The notes below the pieces were generated by a model that was given only the letters and a program-made list of their open reading frames with translations, did no database searches and had not been told where the DNA came from. From NCBI RefSeq assembly GCF_001644025.1, contig NZ_LUUK01000225.1, forward strand, positions 1 through 64,000: a DNA stretch of 64,000 nt. The letters run 5' to 3'. This document shows, piece after piece, positions 52,160 through 62,776 of this stretch. A program made the translations under genes and the position numbers. Position 1 is the stretch's first letter. Each line of letters opens with the position of its first letter. The DNA comes from Methylomonas koyamae (GTDB taxonomy: Bacteria > Pseudomonadota > Gammaproteobacteria > Methylococcales > Methylomonadaceae).

Positions 52160-53194
52160 TCAATCCGCGACGCGCCAATTCAAGGTTTCACCGGCCCGCA
52201 ACGGCGTCAATGTGTGCTCGGCTTCGCCGTAGCGTTCAGGCAGCGCCCAAGTCCGCTTCTCCAGCGTGATAGTACCGACGTTACGCGGCAAACCGTAGAA
52301 ATCGGCGCCGAATTGGCTGGCAAAACCTTCCAGTTTATCCAGTGCCCCGATTTGCTCGAACGCCTCGGCATAAAGCTCCAAAGCCGCATGAGCGCTGTAA
52401 CAACCCGCGCAACCGCATGAAGTTTCCTTGGCGGCGGTCGGATGCGGCGCGCTATCGGTGCCCAGAAAAAATTTGGGATTTCCCGAGCCGACCGCTTCCA
52501 GCAAGGCCTGCCGATGATGTTCCCGCTTCAAGACCGGCAAACAATAAAAATGCGGACGAATGCCGCCGGCCAAAATTGCGTTACGGTTGTACAGCAAATG
52601 CTGTGGGGTGATCGTCGCGCCGACATGAGCCGGCGCCTCGCCGACAAACTGCACGGCTTCGCGAGTCGTCAAGTGTTCAACGACAATCCTCAAGGCCGGA
52701 AAGCGGCGCACAATCCCGGTCAACTGGGTATCCAGGAAAATTTTCTCCCGATCGAAAATATCGTACTCGGCGGCAGTGACTTCGCCGTGAACCAATAACG
52801 GCACCGCGAACTTTTCCATCGCCTCGAATAATGGATAGGCGGCCTCGATATTCGCCACACCGGCGTCGGAATTGGTGGTCGCCCCGGCCGGGTACAATTT
52901 AAAGGCGTGGACATGCTCGCTCTTCGCCACTTTCTCGACTTCGGCAATCGGCGTATTACCGGTCAGATACAAGGTCATCAACGGCTGAAAGTCGGCGCCG
53001 GCCGGCAGAGCCTGCAAAATTTCGTCACGATAGCGCAACGCCTGCTCGACAGTAACCACCGGCGGCTTCAGATTCGGCATCACGATCGCACGGGCGAATT
53101 GCCGCGCGGTATGACCCACCACGGTCCGCAACATGGCACCACTACGCAGATGCAAGTGCCAATCGTCGGGCCGGCTTATCGTCAATTTGTCCAT
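52160..53194 (-). CDS. pyrC: Dihydroorotase
   Basis: Third step of pyrimidine synthesis: carbamoyl-aspartate to dihydroorotate. Start ATG 53194 gives 344 residues and the E. coli-type N-terminus MDKLTISRPDDWHLHLRSG with the zinc-binding HLH. The carbamylated Lys is in FKLYPAGATTNSD, further ligands are in VHGEVT and VVEHLTT, and the catalytic Asp is in FLGTDSAPH. The 37 codons of open frame upstream show no conservation and are excluded. Divergent from fmdB by 109 bases. Confidence 0.96.
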   Translation of the reverse strand: MDKLTISRPDDWHLHLRSGAMLRTVVGHTARQFARAIVMPNLKPPVVTVEQALRYRDEILQALPAGADFQPLMTLYLTGNTPIAEVEKVAKSEHVHAFKLYPAGATTNSDAGVANIEAAYPLFEAMEKFAVPLLVHGEVTAAEYDIFDREKIFLDTQLTGIVRRFPALRIVVEHLTTREAVQFVGEAPAHVGATITPQHLLYNRNAILAGGIRPHFYCLPVLKREHHRQALLEAVGSGNPKFFLGTDSAPHPTAAKETSCGCAGCYSAHAALELYAEAFEQIGALDKLEGFASQFGADFYGLPRNVGTITLEKRTWALPERYGEAEHTLTPLRAGETLNWRVAD

Positions 53195-53303
53195 TTCCAG
53201 CGGGATTTCGATTAAAATGCCGGCAATTCTATCACTGCCGACCTTGAAAACTTCAAGAGTCGGCCCTATAGACAACTTGATTTCGATTTTTTGGGAGTAG
53301 CTC

Positions 53304-53573
53304 ATGCCTATCTACGAATACCAATGCAATGCTTGCGGTCACGAACATGAAGCCCTGCAGAAACTGGGTGCGGAGCCTTTGGTGATCTGCCCGGCCTGTA
53401 ACGAAGCCGAGTTGAAAAAGAAAATCTCCGCGGCCGGCTTTCGCCTGAAAGGTGGCGGCTGGTACGAAACCGACTTCAAAAGCGGCAACAAGAAAAACGT
53501 CGCCGGCGAAAGCGGCAACTCCTCCAGCAGTAGCAGCTCCGGCGGCTGCGGCGGCAGTTGCGCCTGTCATTAA
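53304..53573 (+). CDS. FmdB-family zinc-ribbon protein
   Basis: An 89-residue protein beginning MPIYEYQCNACGHEHEALQK with CxxC pairs at 8-11 and 33-36 (CPAC), the FmdB zinc-ribbon. The GGGWYETDFKSGNKK segment (about 52-66) is also typical. The end is Ser/Gly-rich, with a Cys-His finish (GGSCACH). Its regulatory role is not established beyond the name. GGGAG lies about seven bases before the ATG. It precedes aspS by 107 bases, a common pairing in proteobacteria. Confidence 0.92.
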   Translation: MPIYEYQCNACGHEHEALQKLGAEPLVICPACNEAELKKKISAAGFRLKGGGWYETDFKSGNKKNVAGESGNSSSSSSSGGCGGSCACH

Positions 53574-53680
53574 CCCTGTCCAACGTCGCTAGAAAGAACG
53601 CGCCGGACGCCGGTCCGCGCCTGGCGCTTTCCGTCCTTATTTTTTGAAATATTCCTTTTCCGATCAACTCGAGAACCATT

Positions 53681-55474
53681 ATGCGTAGCCACAAATGTGG
53701 AGAATTGAACACCCAACATCTAGGCCAGACCGTCGCGCTGTGCGGCTGGGTCCATCGCCGCCGCGACCACGGCGGGGTCATTTTCATTGATCTGCGCGAC
53801 CGCGCCGGTCTGGTGCAAGTGGTGTTCGATCCCGACGCGGCGGAAAGTTTCGCGACCGCCGAACAGGTGCGTAGCGAATATGTGCTGCGCATCGAAGGCG
53901 TTGTTCGCGACCGGCCGGCCGGCACGCACAACCCGAACATGGCGACCGGCGAGATCGAAGTCTTGGGCAAGCATATCGAAGTGTTGAACGAGTCGGAAAC
54001 CCCGCCGTTCCCGCTGGAAAGCGACATCGAGGTCAACGAGGAAACCCGCTTGCGTTTCCGTTACATCGACCTGCGCCGCACCGCGATGTTGGAGAAGATG
54101 AAAGTGCGCCGCGACGTCACCCGCAACCTGCGCCAGTATCTGGACGAACACGAGTTCTTCGAAATCGAAACGCCTTATTTGACCAAGGCCACCCCGGAAG
54201 GCGCGCGCGACTACATCGTACCTAGCCGGACCCATCAAAACTCGTTCTTTGCGCTGCCGCAATCGCCGCAGCTGTACAAGCAATTGTTGATGATTGCGGG
54301 CATGGATCGCTACTACCAAGTAGTCCGCTGCTTCCGCGACGAAGACCTGCGCGCCGATCGCCAACCCGAATTCACCCAATTGGATATCGAAACCTCGTTC
54401 ATGAACGAGGAAGACATCATGGCGGTAATGGAAGAAATGATCCGCCGCCTGTTCAAGGACATCATCAATGTCGATCTCGGCGACCCGTTCCCGGTAATGA
54501 CTTACGAGGAAGCGATGCGCCGTTACGGTTCCGACCGTCCAGACCTGCGCATCCCGCTTGAACTGGTCGACATCGCCGACGAAATGAAGAACGTCGAATT
54601 CAAGGTGTTTTCCGGTCCGGCCAACGATCCGAACGGCCGTGTCGTGGCGATGAAACTGCCCGAAGGCGGCGAGCTGAGCCGTAGCGTCATTGACGAACTG
54701 ACCAAGTTCGTCGGCATCTACGGCGCCAAAGGCCTGGCTTACATTAAGGTTAACGACCTGGCGGCGGGTATCGACGGCTTGCAATCGCCTATCGTCAAAT
54801 TCGCCCCGGCCGACGTTTGGGCTAAAGTGATGGACAAAGTCGGCGCCCAAAACGGCGATTTGGTCTTTTTCGGCGCGGACAAGACCGGCATCGTCAACGA
54901 AGCCATGGGCGCGTTGCGCGTCAAACTCGGCTTGGATCGCGGTTTGTTGACCGGCCCGTGGAAACCGCTGTGGGTTATCGATTTCCCAATGTTCGCCTGG
55001 GACGACAAAGCCCAGCGCTACACCGCCATCCACCATCCGTTTACCGCGCCGAAATGCGGCATCGACGAACTGAAAACCGATCCAGGTAAGGCATTGTCCC
55101 GCGCTTACGACTTGGTCCTGAACGGCACCGAAGTCGGCGGGGGGTCGATCCGGATCAACCGCACGGCGATGCAACAAACCGTGTTCGATATTCTGAGCAT
55201 AGGCCACGAAGAGGCCCGCGAGAAGTTCGGCTTCCTGCTGGATGCGTTGAAATACGGCGCGCCCCCGCACGGCGGCATTGCTTTCGGCTTGGACCGTCTG
55301 GTGATGCTGATGACCGGCGCCAGTTCAATCCGCGACGTCATCGCCTTCCCGAAAACTCAAACCGCAGCCTGCCCGCTGTTCAACGCGCCGGCTCAAGTCA
55401 GCGAGGAACAACTCAAGGAGTTGGGCATCCGTTTGCGCAAACCAGCCGGCAAAGACGAAAAAACACAGGAATGA
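53681..55474 (+). CDS. aspS: Aspartyl-tRNA synthetase
   Basis: Charges tRNA-Asp. The 597-residue class II synthetase has the N-terminal OB-fold anticodon-binding domain (about 1-105; [21 protein letters not shown]). The catalytic core carries motif 2 ([20 protein letters not shown], about 213-232) and motif 3 ([12 protein letters not shown], about 530-541), with the bacterial GAD insertion domain in between. Length matches bacterial-type AspRS. It ends 52 bases before a strong intrinsic terminator. A methanotroph AspRS could be discriminating or non-discriminating; this is not judged here. Confidence 0.97.
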   Translation: MRSHKCGELNTQHLGQTVALCGWVHRRRDHGGVIFIDLRDRAGLVQVVFDPDAAESFATAEQVRSEYVLRIEGVVRDRPAGTHNPNMATGEIEVLGKHIEVLNESETPPFPLESDIEVNEETRLRFRYIDLRRTAMLEKMKVRRDVTRNLRQYLDEHEFFEIETPYLTKATPEGARDYIVPSRTHQNSFFALPQSPQLYKQLLMIAGMDRYYQVVRCFRDEDLRADRQPEFTQLDIETSFMNEEDIMAVMEEMIRRLFKDIINVDLGDPFPVMTYEEAMRRYGSDRPDLRIPLELVDIADEMKNVEFKVFSGPANDPNGRVVAMKLPEGGELSRSVIDELTKFVGIYGAKGLAYIKVNDLAAGIDGLQSPIVKFAPADVWAKVMDKVGAQNGDLVFFGADKTGIVNEAMGALRVKLGLDRGLLTGPWKPLWVIDFPMFAWDDKAQRYTAIHHPFTAPKCGIDELKTDPGKALSRAYDLVLNGTEVGGGSIRINRTAMQQTVFDILSIGHEEAREKFGFLLDALKYGAPPHGGIAFGLDRLVMLMTGASSIRDVIAFPKTQTAACPLFNAPAQVSEEQLKELGIRLRKPAGKDEKTQE

Positions 55475-55526
55475 CCCACACCAAGGCGGACAGGTTATCG
55501 CGCATGCCGGCCCGCCAAAACGACCA

Positions 55527-55559
55527 CAAAATTTGCCGGATTTTATTCGGCAAATTTTG
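55527..55559. terminator. Intrinsic terminator after aspS
   Basis: A 12-bp perfect stem (CAAAATTTGCCG at 55527-55538 with 55548-55559) around a 9-base T-rich loop. The AT-rich base of the stem supports termination. It isolates aspS from the downstream RNA element and 90-residue gene. Confidence 0.75.
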
Positions 55560-55617
55560 CCCAACTTTTCCGCCGCAATCTTCTAAAAAAGCCCATTGAC
55601 ATCGGTTCGGCGATGCT

Positions 55618-55685
55618 GCAACCTGAAGGCGTTATCTTCTCGATAACAGGACTCGGGAGCGAGTCCTCCGCCGTTCAAGGATTGC
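55618..55685 (+). ncRNA. Predicted three-way-junction RNA / structured leader
   Basis: A closing stem pairs 55618-55630 with 55670-55685 (13 pairs: GCAA-CC, TGAA and GGC, with single-base bulges at 55673, 55678 and 55681). Two internal hairpins follow: GTTATC (55631-55636) with GATAAC (55642-55647), and GGACTCG (55649-55655) with CGAGTCC (55660-55666) closing a GGAG tetraloop. It ends 30 bases before the ATG of the 90-residue gene, so it is probably its 5' leader or an independent small RNA. A GGA in a hairpin loop is the kind of site CsrA/RsmA binds. Structure was drawn by eye. Confidence 0.45.
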
Positions 55686-55715
55686 TGTCAAACACTCATC
55701 TCCGAGAGGCTTGCC

Positions 55716-55988
55716 ATGAATAAAATCACACCTCGTCTGATCCGCGATTTAAACGAAACCTTGCCGGAAGGCACGGAATGCTATTTGTGCGAAGCGGTTA
55801 GAAACGCGCTGTTCAATTACCGCAAGGGCCGAGAACCGTCAAATTACATTGATAAAGAACAAGCCTTGCCGATGCTTGCACAAAGGCTGGGACGTGGCTT
55901 GAAAAATTTCTTTGTCGACGATGTCAGGCAAGCGCTGGACGCCTATGAAGACGCCCGCGTGGGTAGAAAATTCAGCTGGCCGACATAA
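55716..55988 (+). CDS. Unknown 90-residue protein behind a structured leader
   Basis: Not recognised. The 90-residue protein is soluble, with no signal peptide or membrane segment, and mostly helical by eye. It has two Cys (residues 22 and 25, in ECYLCEAV) and basic patches (NYRKGREP). The C-terminal half (DDVRQALDAYEDARVGRKF) resembles an amphipathic helix. A Shine-Dalgarno (GAGAGG) is seven bases before the ATG. It stands alone between the aspS terminator and the convergent epmA, behind the predicted RNA structure, which could regulate it. Confidence 0.7.
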   Translation: MNKITPRLIRDLNETLPEGTECYLCEAVRNALFNYRKGREPSNYIDKEQALPMLAQRLGRGLKNFFVDDVRQALDAYEDARVGRKFSWPT

Positions 55989-56089
55989 GTTCCCTGAACG
56001 GTGATTTCGAACCGACCGAGAACACCGAGTTACGACGTGCTCCCCCTTCCGGAGAGGGGGACATTTTAATGATCGAGACAACACGGTTT

Positions 56090-57070
56090 TCAAGCATGCG
56101 CCACTGGAAACGCAAGAACTTGGTCGATGGCTTTGCAGTCCGTCAATAACATCAACAACCGATCCAAACCCAAAGCGACCCCGCTACAATCCGGCACCCC
56201 CTCTCGAAGCGCTGCCAAAAACCGCTGGTCCTTGTTAACGACCGGCAACTCCTGGCTTGAACGATATGCGATCTCCCGATCGAAACGCCGCTCCTGCTCG
56301 TCGGCATCGGTCAGCTCGTAAAATCCGTTACCGAGTTCGACGCCATCGACAAACACTTCGAAGCGCTGGCTAAGCCTCGCGTCGTCCGCATCGATCCTAG
56401 CCAACGAAGACTGAATCGCCGGATAGCCGTGGATTAGATGCACTCGGTCGCCAATCAACGCCGGCTGAACATAGAGACTGAATATAAAATCCAACCACAA
56501 CGAATGATCGTCGCCGCACAACTCGCCGGCCTCGCAAGCTCCGTGAGCCGCCGCGAAAGCACGGTAGCCGGACAGGTCGAAAACCAGGGGATCCAAACCG
56601 GTCCGAGCAACAAACACCTCTCGGTAGCTCGAGCACTCGATGGCCAAATCGGGGCGCGCGGCTGAAAACAGCGACAACAAGAGTTCGCCAACCTCGGCCA
56701 TCAGTTGTTTCATATCGAAACCGACCCGATACCACTCCAATATCGTGAATTCAGGATTGTGATAACGCCCGGCCTCACCATTTCGAAACGCTTTGCAAAT
56801 TTGATAGATGCAGCCGCTTCCGGCCGCCAGCAAGCGCTTCATCGCAAATTCCGGCGACGTTTGCAAAAACAGATCGCGCGATTGTGGAGGGAAATCGAAT
56901 TGGCTACGAAAGAAATGCAGTTGCGGATCGGTGCCGGTTGCCCCGCATAGCAGCGGCGTTTCCACTTCCAGCACTTGCCGATCCGCGAAAAACCGGCGTA
57001 TACCGGCCAACATCGCCGCCCTCGCGCGCAACTGTTCGAGAGAGCATGTCGGCCGCCAGATGTTCGACAC
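56090..57070 (-). CDS. epmA: EF-P-(R)-beta-lysine ligase
   Basis: Attaches beta-lysine to Lys34 of elongation factor P. The 326-residue protein is a class II lysyl-tRNA-synthetase paralogue lacking the anticodon-binding domain, with motif 2 CKAFRNGEAGRYHNPEFTIL (about 87-106) and motif 3 SGVALGLDRLLML. GTG start: efp ends TAG and epmA starts GTG sharing one G (57070), so translation is coupled. Together with efp and the divergent epmB it forms the EF-P modification module. Also called poxA/genX. Confidence 0.95.
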   Translation of the reverse strand: MSNIWRPTCSLEQLRARAAMLAGIRRFFADRQVLEVETPLLCGATGTDPQLHFFRSQFDFPPQSRDLFLQTSPEFAMKRLLAAGSGCIYQICKAFRNGEAGRYHNPEFTILEWYRVGFDMKQLMAEVGELLLSLFSAARPDLAIECSSYREVFVARTGLDPLVFDLSGYRAFAAAHGACEAGELCGDDHSLWLDFIFSLYVQPALIGDRVHLIHGYPAIQSSLARIDADDARLSQRFEVFVDGVELGNGFYELTDADEQERRFDREIAYRSSQELPVVNKDQRFLAALREGVPDCSGVALGLDRLLMLLTDCKAIDQVLAFPVAHA

Positions 57071-57639
57071 TATTCCTTGACGCGGGAAACGTATTCGCCG
57101 GTGCGGGTGTCGACGCGTATCACCTCGCCGATTTGTACGAACAGAGGTACCCTTACCACCGCACCGGTTTCAAGCGTCGCGGGTTTGCCGCCGCCACCCG
57201 AGGTGTCGCCTTTCAAACCCGGGTCGGTTTCGGTAATCGCAAGCTCGACGAAGTTGGGCGGCGTCACCGACAGCGGCGCATCATTCCACAAGGTCAGGAT
57301 GCACATATCCTGCTCTTTCAGCCATTTCAAGGCTTCACTAACGGCGTTCTTGTCGGCTTGGTATTGCTCGAAGGTATCCGGCACCATGAAATGCCAGAAT
57401 TCGCCATCGCTATAAAGATATTGCATGTCTTTATCGACGACGTCGGCACTCTCCACGGTATCGCCGGACTTGAAGGTACGCTCGATGACGCGGCCGGTTT
57501 TCAGGTTTCTGATCTTAACCCTGTTAAACGCCTGCCCCTTGCCCGGTTTAACAAATTCGTTTTCGATAATCGAACAAGGGTCGTTGTCGAGCATGATCTT
57601 CAATCCGCCCCTGAATTCGTTGGTGCTGTAAATCGCCAT
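57070..57639 (-). CDS. efp: Elongation factor P
   Basis: Relieves ribosome stalling at polyproline stretches. Start ATG 57639 (GAGG upstream) gives 189 residues. Residues 29-38 ([10 protein letters not shown]) contain Lys34, the site modified by EpmA with beta-lysine from EpmB; flanking Pro32 and Gly35 fit the beta-lysylated type. The C-terminal [18 protein letters not shown] region is canonical. The stop shares a base with the epmA start. Divergent from epmB; the shared spacer has a symmetric -10 box. Confidence 0.97.
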   Translation of the reverse strand: MAIYSTNEFRGGLKIMLDNDPCSIIENEFVKPGKGQAFNRVKIRNLKTGRVIERTFKSGDTVESADVVDKDMQYLYSDGEFWHFMVPDTFEQYQADKNAVSEALKWLKEQDMCILTLWNDAPLSVTPPNFVELAITETDPGLKGDTSGGGGKPATLETGAVVRVPLFVQIGEVIRVDTRTGEYVSRVKE

Positions 57640-57672
57640 TTTTTCCTCGTGAAACAAACAATAGTCCGCCGA

Positions 57673-57679
57673 TTATAAT
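57673..57679. promoter_or_regulatory. Symmetric -10 box between efp and epmB
   Basis: The palindrome ATTATAAT (57672-57679) contains TATAAT on both strands, 40 bases or less from each coding start. It could serve as the -10 element for efp (minus) and epmB (plus), giving linked expression of substrate and modifying enzyme. Neither strand has a good -35 at 16-18 bases, so it is only suggestive. Confidence 0.4.
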
Positions 57680-57712
57680 GGATTGGAATTTCAATCGGAA
57701 ACCGGAGCTAAA

Positions 57713-58699
57713 TTGACACCCAAAACCGCCCGTTGGCAACGGTCGCTGGCCGATGCTTTCGACAGCGTCGATGCCTTGTTGACATACCTGGAATTGACTC
57801 CGGACGAACTTCCGATACTTCGCGACTACCCAGCCTTCCCACTCAAAGTACCGCGCGGATTCGCCGCCCGCATGGAACCGGGCAATCCCAACGATCCGCT
57901 GTTGCGTCAAGTTCTTCCGCTTGGCGCCGAATTGCACGCATATCCTGGTTATAGCCGCGATCCGGTCGGCGACTTGCACGCAATCGCCGCTCCCGGCGTC
58001 ATCCACAAATACGCCGGCAGGGTGTTATTGGTCGCCACCGGCGGTTGCGCGGTACATTGCCGCTATTGCTTCAGGAGAAACTTTCCTTACGCCGAACAGC
58101 AGTTGTCGCGGAGCAAATTGGCTCTGGCGCTGGACTATATCGCTGAACGCCCCGATATACACGAAGTTATTTTGAGCGGCGGCGATCCGCTGTTATTGAG
58201 CGACGACAAACTTTTCAATTTGCTGACTGCGTTAGCCGGTATCGGTCATATCCGCCGGATTAGAATCCATAGCCGTATCCCGATCGTACTGCCGGAACGC
58301 ATGACCGATACATTGTTGGACTATTTAAGCGGACTGGCCGTTTCTATCGTTTTGGTGGTGCATGCCAACCACGCCAATGAGCTGAGTTCCGACGTTGGAG
58401 CGATTTTAAACCGCTGGCGACGGCGCGGCATAACACTGCTAAATCAAAGCGTACTGCTCGCCGGTATAAACGATAATGTCGATGCGCTCTGCAATTTAAG
58501 TGAAAAACTATTTGGCTTCGGCATTTTGCCCTATTATTTACATCTGCTGGATAAAGCCGCCGGCGTTGGTCATTTTGAAGTGGCCGAAGACACGGCCAAA
58601 CAGTTGCTACAACGAATGCAGCGAACCCTGCCGGGTTATCTGGTTCCGAAACTGGTTAAGGAATGCGCCGGCGAACCCAACAAGACCTCGATTCTTTGA
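57713..58699 (+). CDS. epmB: Lysine 2,3-aminomutase for EF-P (EpmB)
   Basis: Radical-SAM, PLP-dependent enzyme converting (S)-alpha-lysine to (R)-beta-lysine for EF-P. The TTG at 57713 is preferred because GGAG lies 5 bases upstream and the protein then starts where the family does (328 residues). Another TTG at 57683 adds 10 residues. The cluster-binding CxxxCxxC is in GGCAVHCRYCFRRNFPY (about 105-121). A PLP-binding Lys is expected near the C-terminus. Divergent from efp-epmA, completing the module. Confidence 0.94.
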   Translation: MTPKTARWQRSLADAFDSVDALLTYLELTPDELPILRDYPAFPLKVPRGFAARMEPGNPNDPLLRQVLPLGAELHAYPGYSRDPVGDLHAIAAPGVIHKYAGRVLLVATGGCAVHCRYCFRRNFPYAEQQLSRSKLALALDYIAERPDIHEVILSGGDPLLLSDDKLFNLLTALAGIGHIRRIRIHSRIPIVLPERMTDTLLDYLSGLAVSIVLVVHANHANELSSDVGAILNRWRRRGITLLNQSVLLAGINDNVDALCNLSEKLFGFGILPYYLHLLDKAAGVGHFEVAEDTAKQLLQRMQRTLPGYLVPKLVKECAGEPNKTSIL

Positions 58700-58785
58700 C
58701 AAGCGCGATCCGCTGACAACCATTTCAGCGAATTACGCGAATTCGAGTCTCGTCAGCGATCAATATCCGCCTCATCCGCACCGAT

Positions 58786-61700
58786 ATGCAAGAGCCGTCC
58801 GCCAACAATGCCAATCCGATTTCCAGGCTAGCGCTGATAGTAGTCTGCCTGCTGTTGCTAGGCAATATCGCATTGACGTTTCTTCACCACCTGCGGACAC
58901 CGCACGAACTACCCGTATTCGGCACCGATGTCGCGCTACCCGGCTTGGCGATTCTGCTGCTATTGATCTTGATGCTGAAAGACGACCGACGTCGCGGAAT
59001 CTCCACCGGTTACGACATTCAGGATGCGTCAAGCCAAACTTTGATTGTTGTCGATACCCACTGCATTATCCGTTCGGTCAACAAAACCGCTGCCACTACG
59101 GTCAACTTGCCAGTCGAAGAACTGATTGACCTACCGGTGCACGAACTGTTCCATCCCGCTCAGTTCAGCGAAAACGCCTGTCCCATCTGCCAGCACATCC
59201 GGGCTGGCCAGGAAATGCCCGCTACCGATTTCAGATACGCCAACGGCCATTGGCAAGAAATTTCGCTAACTCGACTGCCACGACCGGCGTATCCTCGATT
59301 GCTGCAAATCCAGACCGACATTAGCTCTCGCAAACAGGTCGAGGAGCAATTAGCCCTTGTGATTGACGGTGCCGAACTCGGTTATTGGGATTGGGACTAC
59401 CTGACCGGCAAGCATTCGGTGAACCAACGCTGGCTAGACATGCTGGGCCTGTGCGCCGCCGACCTCGACCATTACATCTCCGACTGGGCAAATCGGCTCC
59501 ATCCCGACGATCGCGAACGCGTTCATCGCATCATTTCCCAACATATCGAATCTGGCGAACCCTACGTAATCGAATTCCGAATGCAACACCGGCAAGGACA
59601 CTGGGTTTGGATTCAAGGCGCCGGGGCGGTGGTCGCTCGCGATCCGGCAACCGGCAAACCGACCCGATTGTGCGGCACTCACCAAAACATCAGCGCCCGC
59701 AAGCAATCGGAAAGCAGCCTGCAAGCGGCCTACCAAATCATCAGTCACAGCGCGGCAGTGGTGATGAAATGGAATAATGCCGAAGGTATGCCTATCGAAT
59801 TCGCCACCGAAAACGCTCGCCAATTGTTCGGCTATAGCGCCGAACAATTGGCAACCGGTGACATTTTCTACATGAACTTGATTCACCCAGACGATTTGGA
59901 CGGTTACATTCGGGAAATTAGCAGCTGCGGCAACGATGCCAATTGCCGGGAAGTGGTCCATCAACCCTACCGGATCATCGCCAAGAACGGCGGCGTCAAA
60001 TGGGTGCAAGATCGCAAAGTTCTGACCCGCGACGAATTCGGACGCGTCGTCGACTACCAGGGCTTGGTGACCGACGTCACCCAGCAACGCCAGCAAAGTA
60101 GCGCGATTCGGAACATCATCACCAGCTCCGCGCAGCATGCCGGCGGCTCGATGCTGGATAACCTAGCCCTACTGGCGCTGGAAACCCTGGGCGCCGATTA
60201 CGCACTGATCGCGGAGCAGTGGGAACTCGGCCGTGCCCGCAGCCTATCGCTGTGCGCTAAGGGTCAAATCGTCGAAAACCTCGAATTGGACCCGCGGGAT
60301 TTTCCAAGCCCAGACCTTCAAAACGGCACCCCGTGCTGTTACACGCAGGCGGTCGCGGACCGTTTTCCCAAGTCCGAGTGGTTACGCGATCGAGGGATCG
60401 TCGGTTATCTAGCGATCCCGTTGCTCGACAACCAGCAACACGGCTTCGGATTCGTGGCAGTCGCCTATTGTCGTCCCATTCCGGACGTAAATCCGGCAAG
60501 CGACATATTGACGCTATTCGCGGTACAAATCAGCGCGGAATTGGAGCGTAGCCGGGCAATTGCCGCGCTCAAGGATCAAAAACAGCGCCTCATGGACGCG
60601 CAAGCGCTTTCCCACATCGGCGACTGGTGCTGGCATTTGCAGGATCAACACTTTAGCTGGTCGGACGAAATGTATCGGATCACCGGCACCGGCAAGACCG
60701 GGTTTATTCCCAACTATGCCAACCTCTGCGAGCAACTGGTACATCCAGACGACCTGAATCTGTTCAAGACGGCGATGGAGCACCCCGAAGCCGAGAACGG
60801 CATCGATTTTCGCCACCGCATCGTGCTTGGTGACGGTCAAATTCGCCATGTTCACCAACGAGGGAAGCCGATACTCGCGCCAGATGGCCGCTGTATTGCG
60901 ATACAGGGTACGATGCAGGACATCACCGATCGACTTCAAACCGAGCAGCGCCTGCTGGAAGCCAAACATCAGGCGGAACAAGCGACCAAGGTCAAATCAG
61001 AGTTTCTGGCCAACATGAGCCACGAAATCCGCACCCCGATGAACGCTATCATCGGCTTGGTCGAACTTTGCCTGAACAGCGCCGTGACCGCCAAGCAACG
61101 CGATTACCTGGAACGCGTGGAAACCGCGGCGCGCTCTCTTATGACGATCATCGATGACATTTTGGATTTTTCCAAAATGGAAGCCGGGAAGATGCATTTG
61201 GAATCGCTGCCGTTTTTATTGGAAGAGATGTTGGACCAAGTGTTTTCGACGATGTCCGAGCTGAGCGCGCGCAAAGGGGTCGACTTGATCCGCCCCAACC
61301 TTCAGGGCGCCAGTTACGCGGTCATCGGCGATCCGCAACGGCTCAGGCAAATTTTCATCAATTTGATCGGTAATGCCATCAAATTTACCGATTTCGGCGA
61401 AGTGCGAGTCACGCTGACCGAAATCAGCCGTAGCACCCAACACGTCTGCCTGCAATTCAGCATCGTCGACACCGGGATAGGAATGAGCCAGGAGCTACAG
61501 TCCAAATTGTTTCAAGCCTTCAGCCAAGGAGATAGCAGCGTCACGCGCCACTACGGCGGCACCGGACTGGGCCTGATCATTTCCAAACAACTGGTCGAAC
61601 AGATGGGCGGATCGATCAGCGTCAGCAGCCAGGAAAACCTAGGCTCGACTTTTACGTTCACCGTGAACCTGGGTGTCACTAATCTTGCATCGATACGTTT

Positions 61701-62772
61701 GGCCCAGCACCAACAGCAAAACCCGGTCGATACCAGCAAGCTTCAATACATTCGCGGCGCGCGCATCTTGTTAGTCGAGGACAACGAGGTCAACCGCATC
61801 GTCGCGATCGAATTACTAGAACAAGCGCATTTGTGCGTCGATATTGCCGAACACGGCGAAATTGCTCTCGCCAAACTACGTGGGCAAAGCTATGACTGCG
61901 TATTGATGGATATTCAAATGCCGGTATTGGACGGCTACGAAACCACCCGTCAGCTGCGCAAGCTGTCCGGCTGCCAAACACTGCCGGTCATCGCGATGAC
62001 GGCTAATGCAATGAGCGACGACCGCAATAAATGCCTGCAAGCGGATATGGACGATTTCATTAGCAAACCGATCTTGCCCGAAACGCTGTATGCGATGTTA
62101 GTAAAGTGGATTCCGCCGCGCCACGACGAGTCGGCCGAGAGTCCCACCGCTTCCGCGGAGGCCTTAATTCCCTATCTTTACGGCATAGACAGTGCAACCG
62201 GCCTATTACATACGGCCGGCAACCACGCCGTATACCGAAAAGTTCTGCAAAAATTCGCCGAGAACCATGCCGATACGATGCTGGAAATCGCCCATGCCTT
62301 CTCCTCCAACGATTACGACAAGGCCTACCAACTGGTTCACACCCTGAAAGGCTTGGTCGGATCGCTGGGCGCCCTACAATTACAAAGCCAATTGGTTCGT
62401 TTGGAGGAATCGTTGAAAGATCACAAGCTCGATATTGCGCACGTGCCGAATATCGACAGCAATATCGCGACGATTACGCTGGAAATGGCCAAGCTCGTCA
62501 ACAGCATCAAAATCACGCTCCCCCAGGAAACGTCAATGGAAATAGCGCCTTTGCCGTTGTCGTCGCTGGAAACTCGTCAACAACTGGCAATCCTGATCAA
62601 TAAGCTTCAAGTGTTCGATTCGGACGCCGATCAGCAACTGGACCATATTTTGGCGCACATTGACGATAGAAACCTAATCTCCGCGCTATTGCCCATTAAA
62701 AAACAAATCGCCAATTACCAATTCATCGACGCGGCGCAGGCGATAAACCATCTTCTCGATCACGGGATTTAA
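58786..62772 (+). CDS. Hybrid sensor histidine kinase (PAS, GAF, HisKA, HATPase, REC, Hpt)
   Basis: A 1328-residue membrane kinase. Two N-terminal helices (about 13-34 and 48-66) enclose only a short periplasmic loop, so sensing is probably cytoplasmic. Then come PAS domains (about 75-185, 190-305, 310-430), a GAF domain (about 440-600), another PAS (about 605-730) and HisKA with phospho-His746 ([13 protein letters not shown]). HATPase (about 860-970; DTGIGM, GTGLGL), REC with Asp1042 (LMDIQMP) and Hpt with His1185 ([13 protein letters not shown]) follow. A phosphorelay His-Asp-His is complete; the next receiver is the REC-GGDEF protein encoded four bases downstream. Confidence 0.95.
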   Translation: MQEPSANNANPISRLALIVVCLLLLGNIALTFLHHLRTPHELPVFGTDVALPGLAILLLLILMLKDDRRRGISTGYDIQDASSQTLIVVDTHCIIRSVNKTAATTVNLPVEELIDLPVHELFHPAQFSENACPICQHIRAGQEMPATDFRYANGHWQEISLTRLPRPAYPRLLQIQTDISSRKQVEEQLALVIDGAELGYWDWDYLTGKHSVNQRWLDMLGLCAADLDHYISDWANRLHPDDRERVHRIISQHIESGEPYVIEFRMQHRQGHWVWIQGAGAVVARDPATGKPTRLCGTHQNISARKQSESSLQAAYQIISHSAAVVMKWNNAEGMPIEFATENARQLFGYSAEQLATGDIFYMNLIHPDDLDGYIREISSCGNDANCREVVHQPYRIIAKNGGVKWVQDRKVLTRDEFGRVVDYQGLVTDVTQQRQQSSAIRNIITSSAQHAGGSMLDNLALLALETLGADYALIAEQWELGRARSLSLCAKGQIVENLELDPRDFPSPDLQNGTPCCYTQAVADRFPKSEWLRDRGIVGYLAIPLLDNQQHGFGFVAVAYCRPIPDVNPASDILTLFAVQISAELERSRAIAALKDQKQRLMDAQALSHIGDWCWHLQDQHFSWSDEMYRITGTGKTGFIPNYANLCEQLVHPDDLNLFKTAMEHPEAENGIDFRHRIVLGDGQIRHVHQRGKPILAPDGRCIAIQGTMQDITDRLQTEQRLLEAKHQAEQATKVKSEFLANMSHEIRTPMNAIIGLVELCLNSAVTAKQRDYLERVETAARSLMTIIDDILDFSKMEAGKMHLESLPFLLEEMLDQVFSTMSELSARKGVDLIRPNLQGASYAVIGDPQRLRQIFINLIGNAIKFTDFGEVRVTLTEISRSTQHVCLQFSIVDTGIGMSQELQSKLFQAFSQGDSSVTRHYGGTGLGLIISKQLVEQMGGSISVSSQENLGSTFTFTVNLGVTNLASIRLAQHQQQNPVDTSKLQYIRGARILLVEDNEVNRIVAIELLEQAHLCVDIAEHGEIALAKLRGQSYDCVLMDIQMPVLDGYETTRQLRKLSGCQTLPVIAMTANAMSDDRNKCLQADMDDFISKPILPETLYAMLVKWIPPRHDESAESPTASAEALIPYLYGIDSATGLLHTAGNHAVYRKVLQKFAENHADTMLEIAHAFSSNDYDKAYQLVHTLKGLVGSLGALQLQSQLVRLEESLKDHKLDIAHVPNIDSNIATITLEMAKLVNSIKITLPQETSMEIAPLPLSSLETRQQLAILINKLQVFDSDADQQLDHILAHIDDRNLISALLPIKKQIANYQFIDAAQAINHLLDHGI

Positions 62773-62776
62773 GTTC

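Noticed and set aside
53720-55270. 516-codon open frame on the minus strand
   Set aside because: It is antisense to aspS, whose protein is conserved along its full length. The minus frame is open only because of codon bias in a GC-rich gene.
55596-55624. Promoter with TTGACA ahead of the structured RNA
   Set aside because: The -35 box is perfect, but no -10-like sequence occurs 16-18 bases later, so I do not list it.
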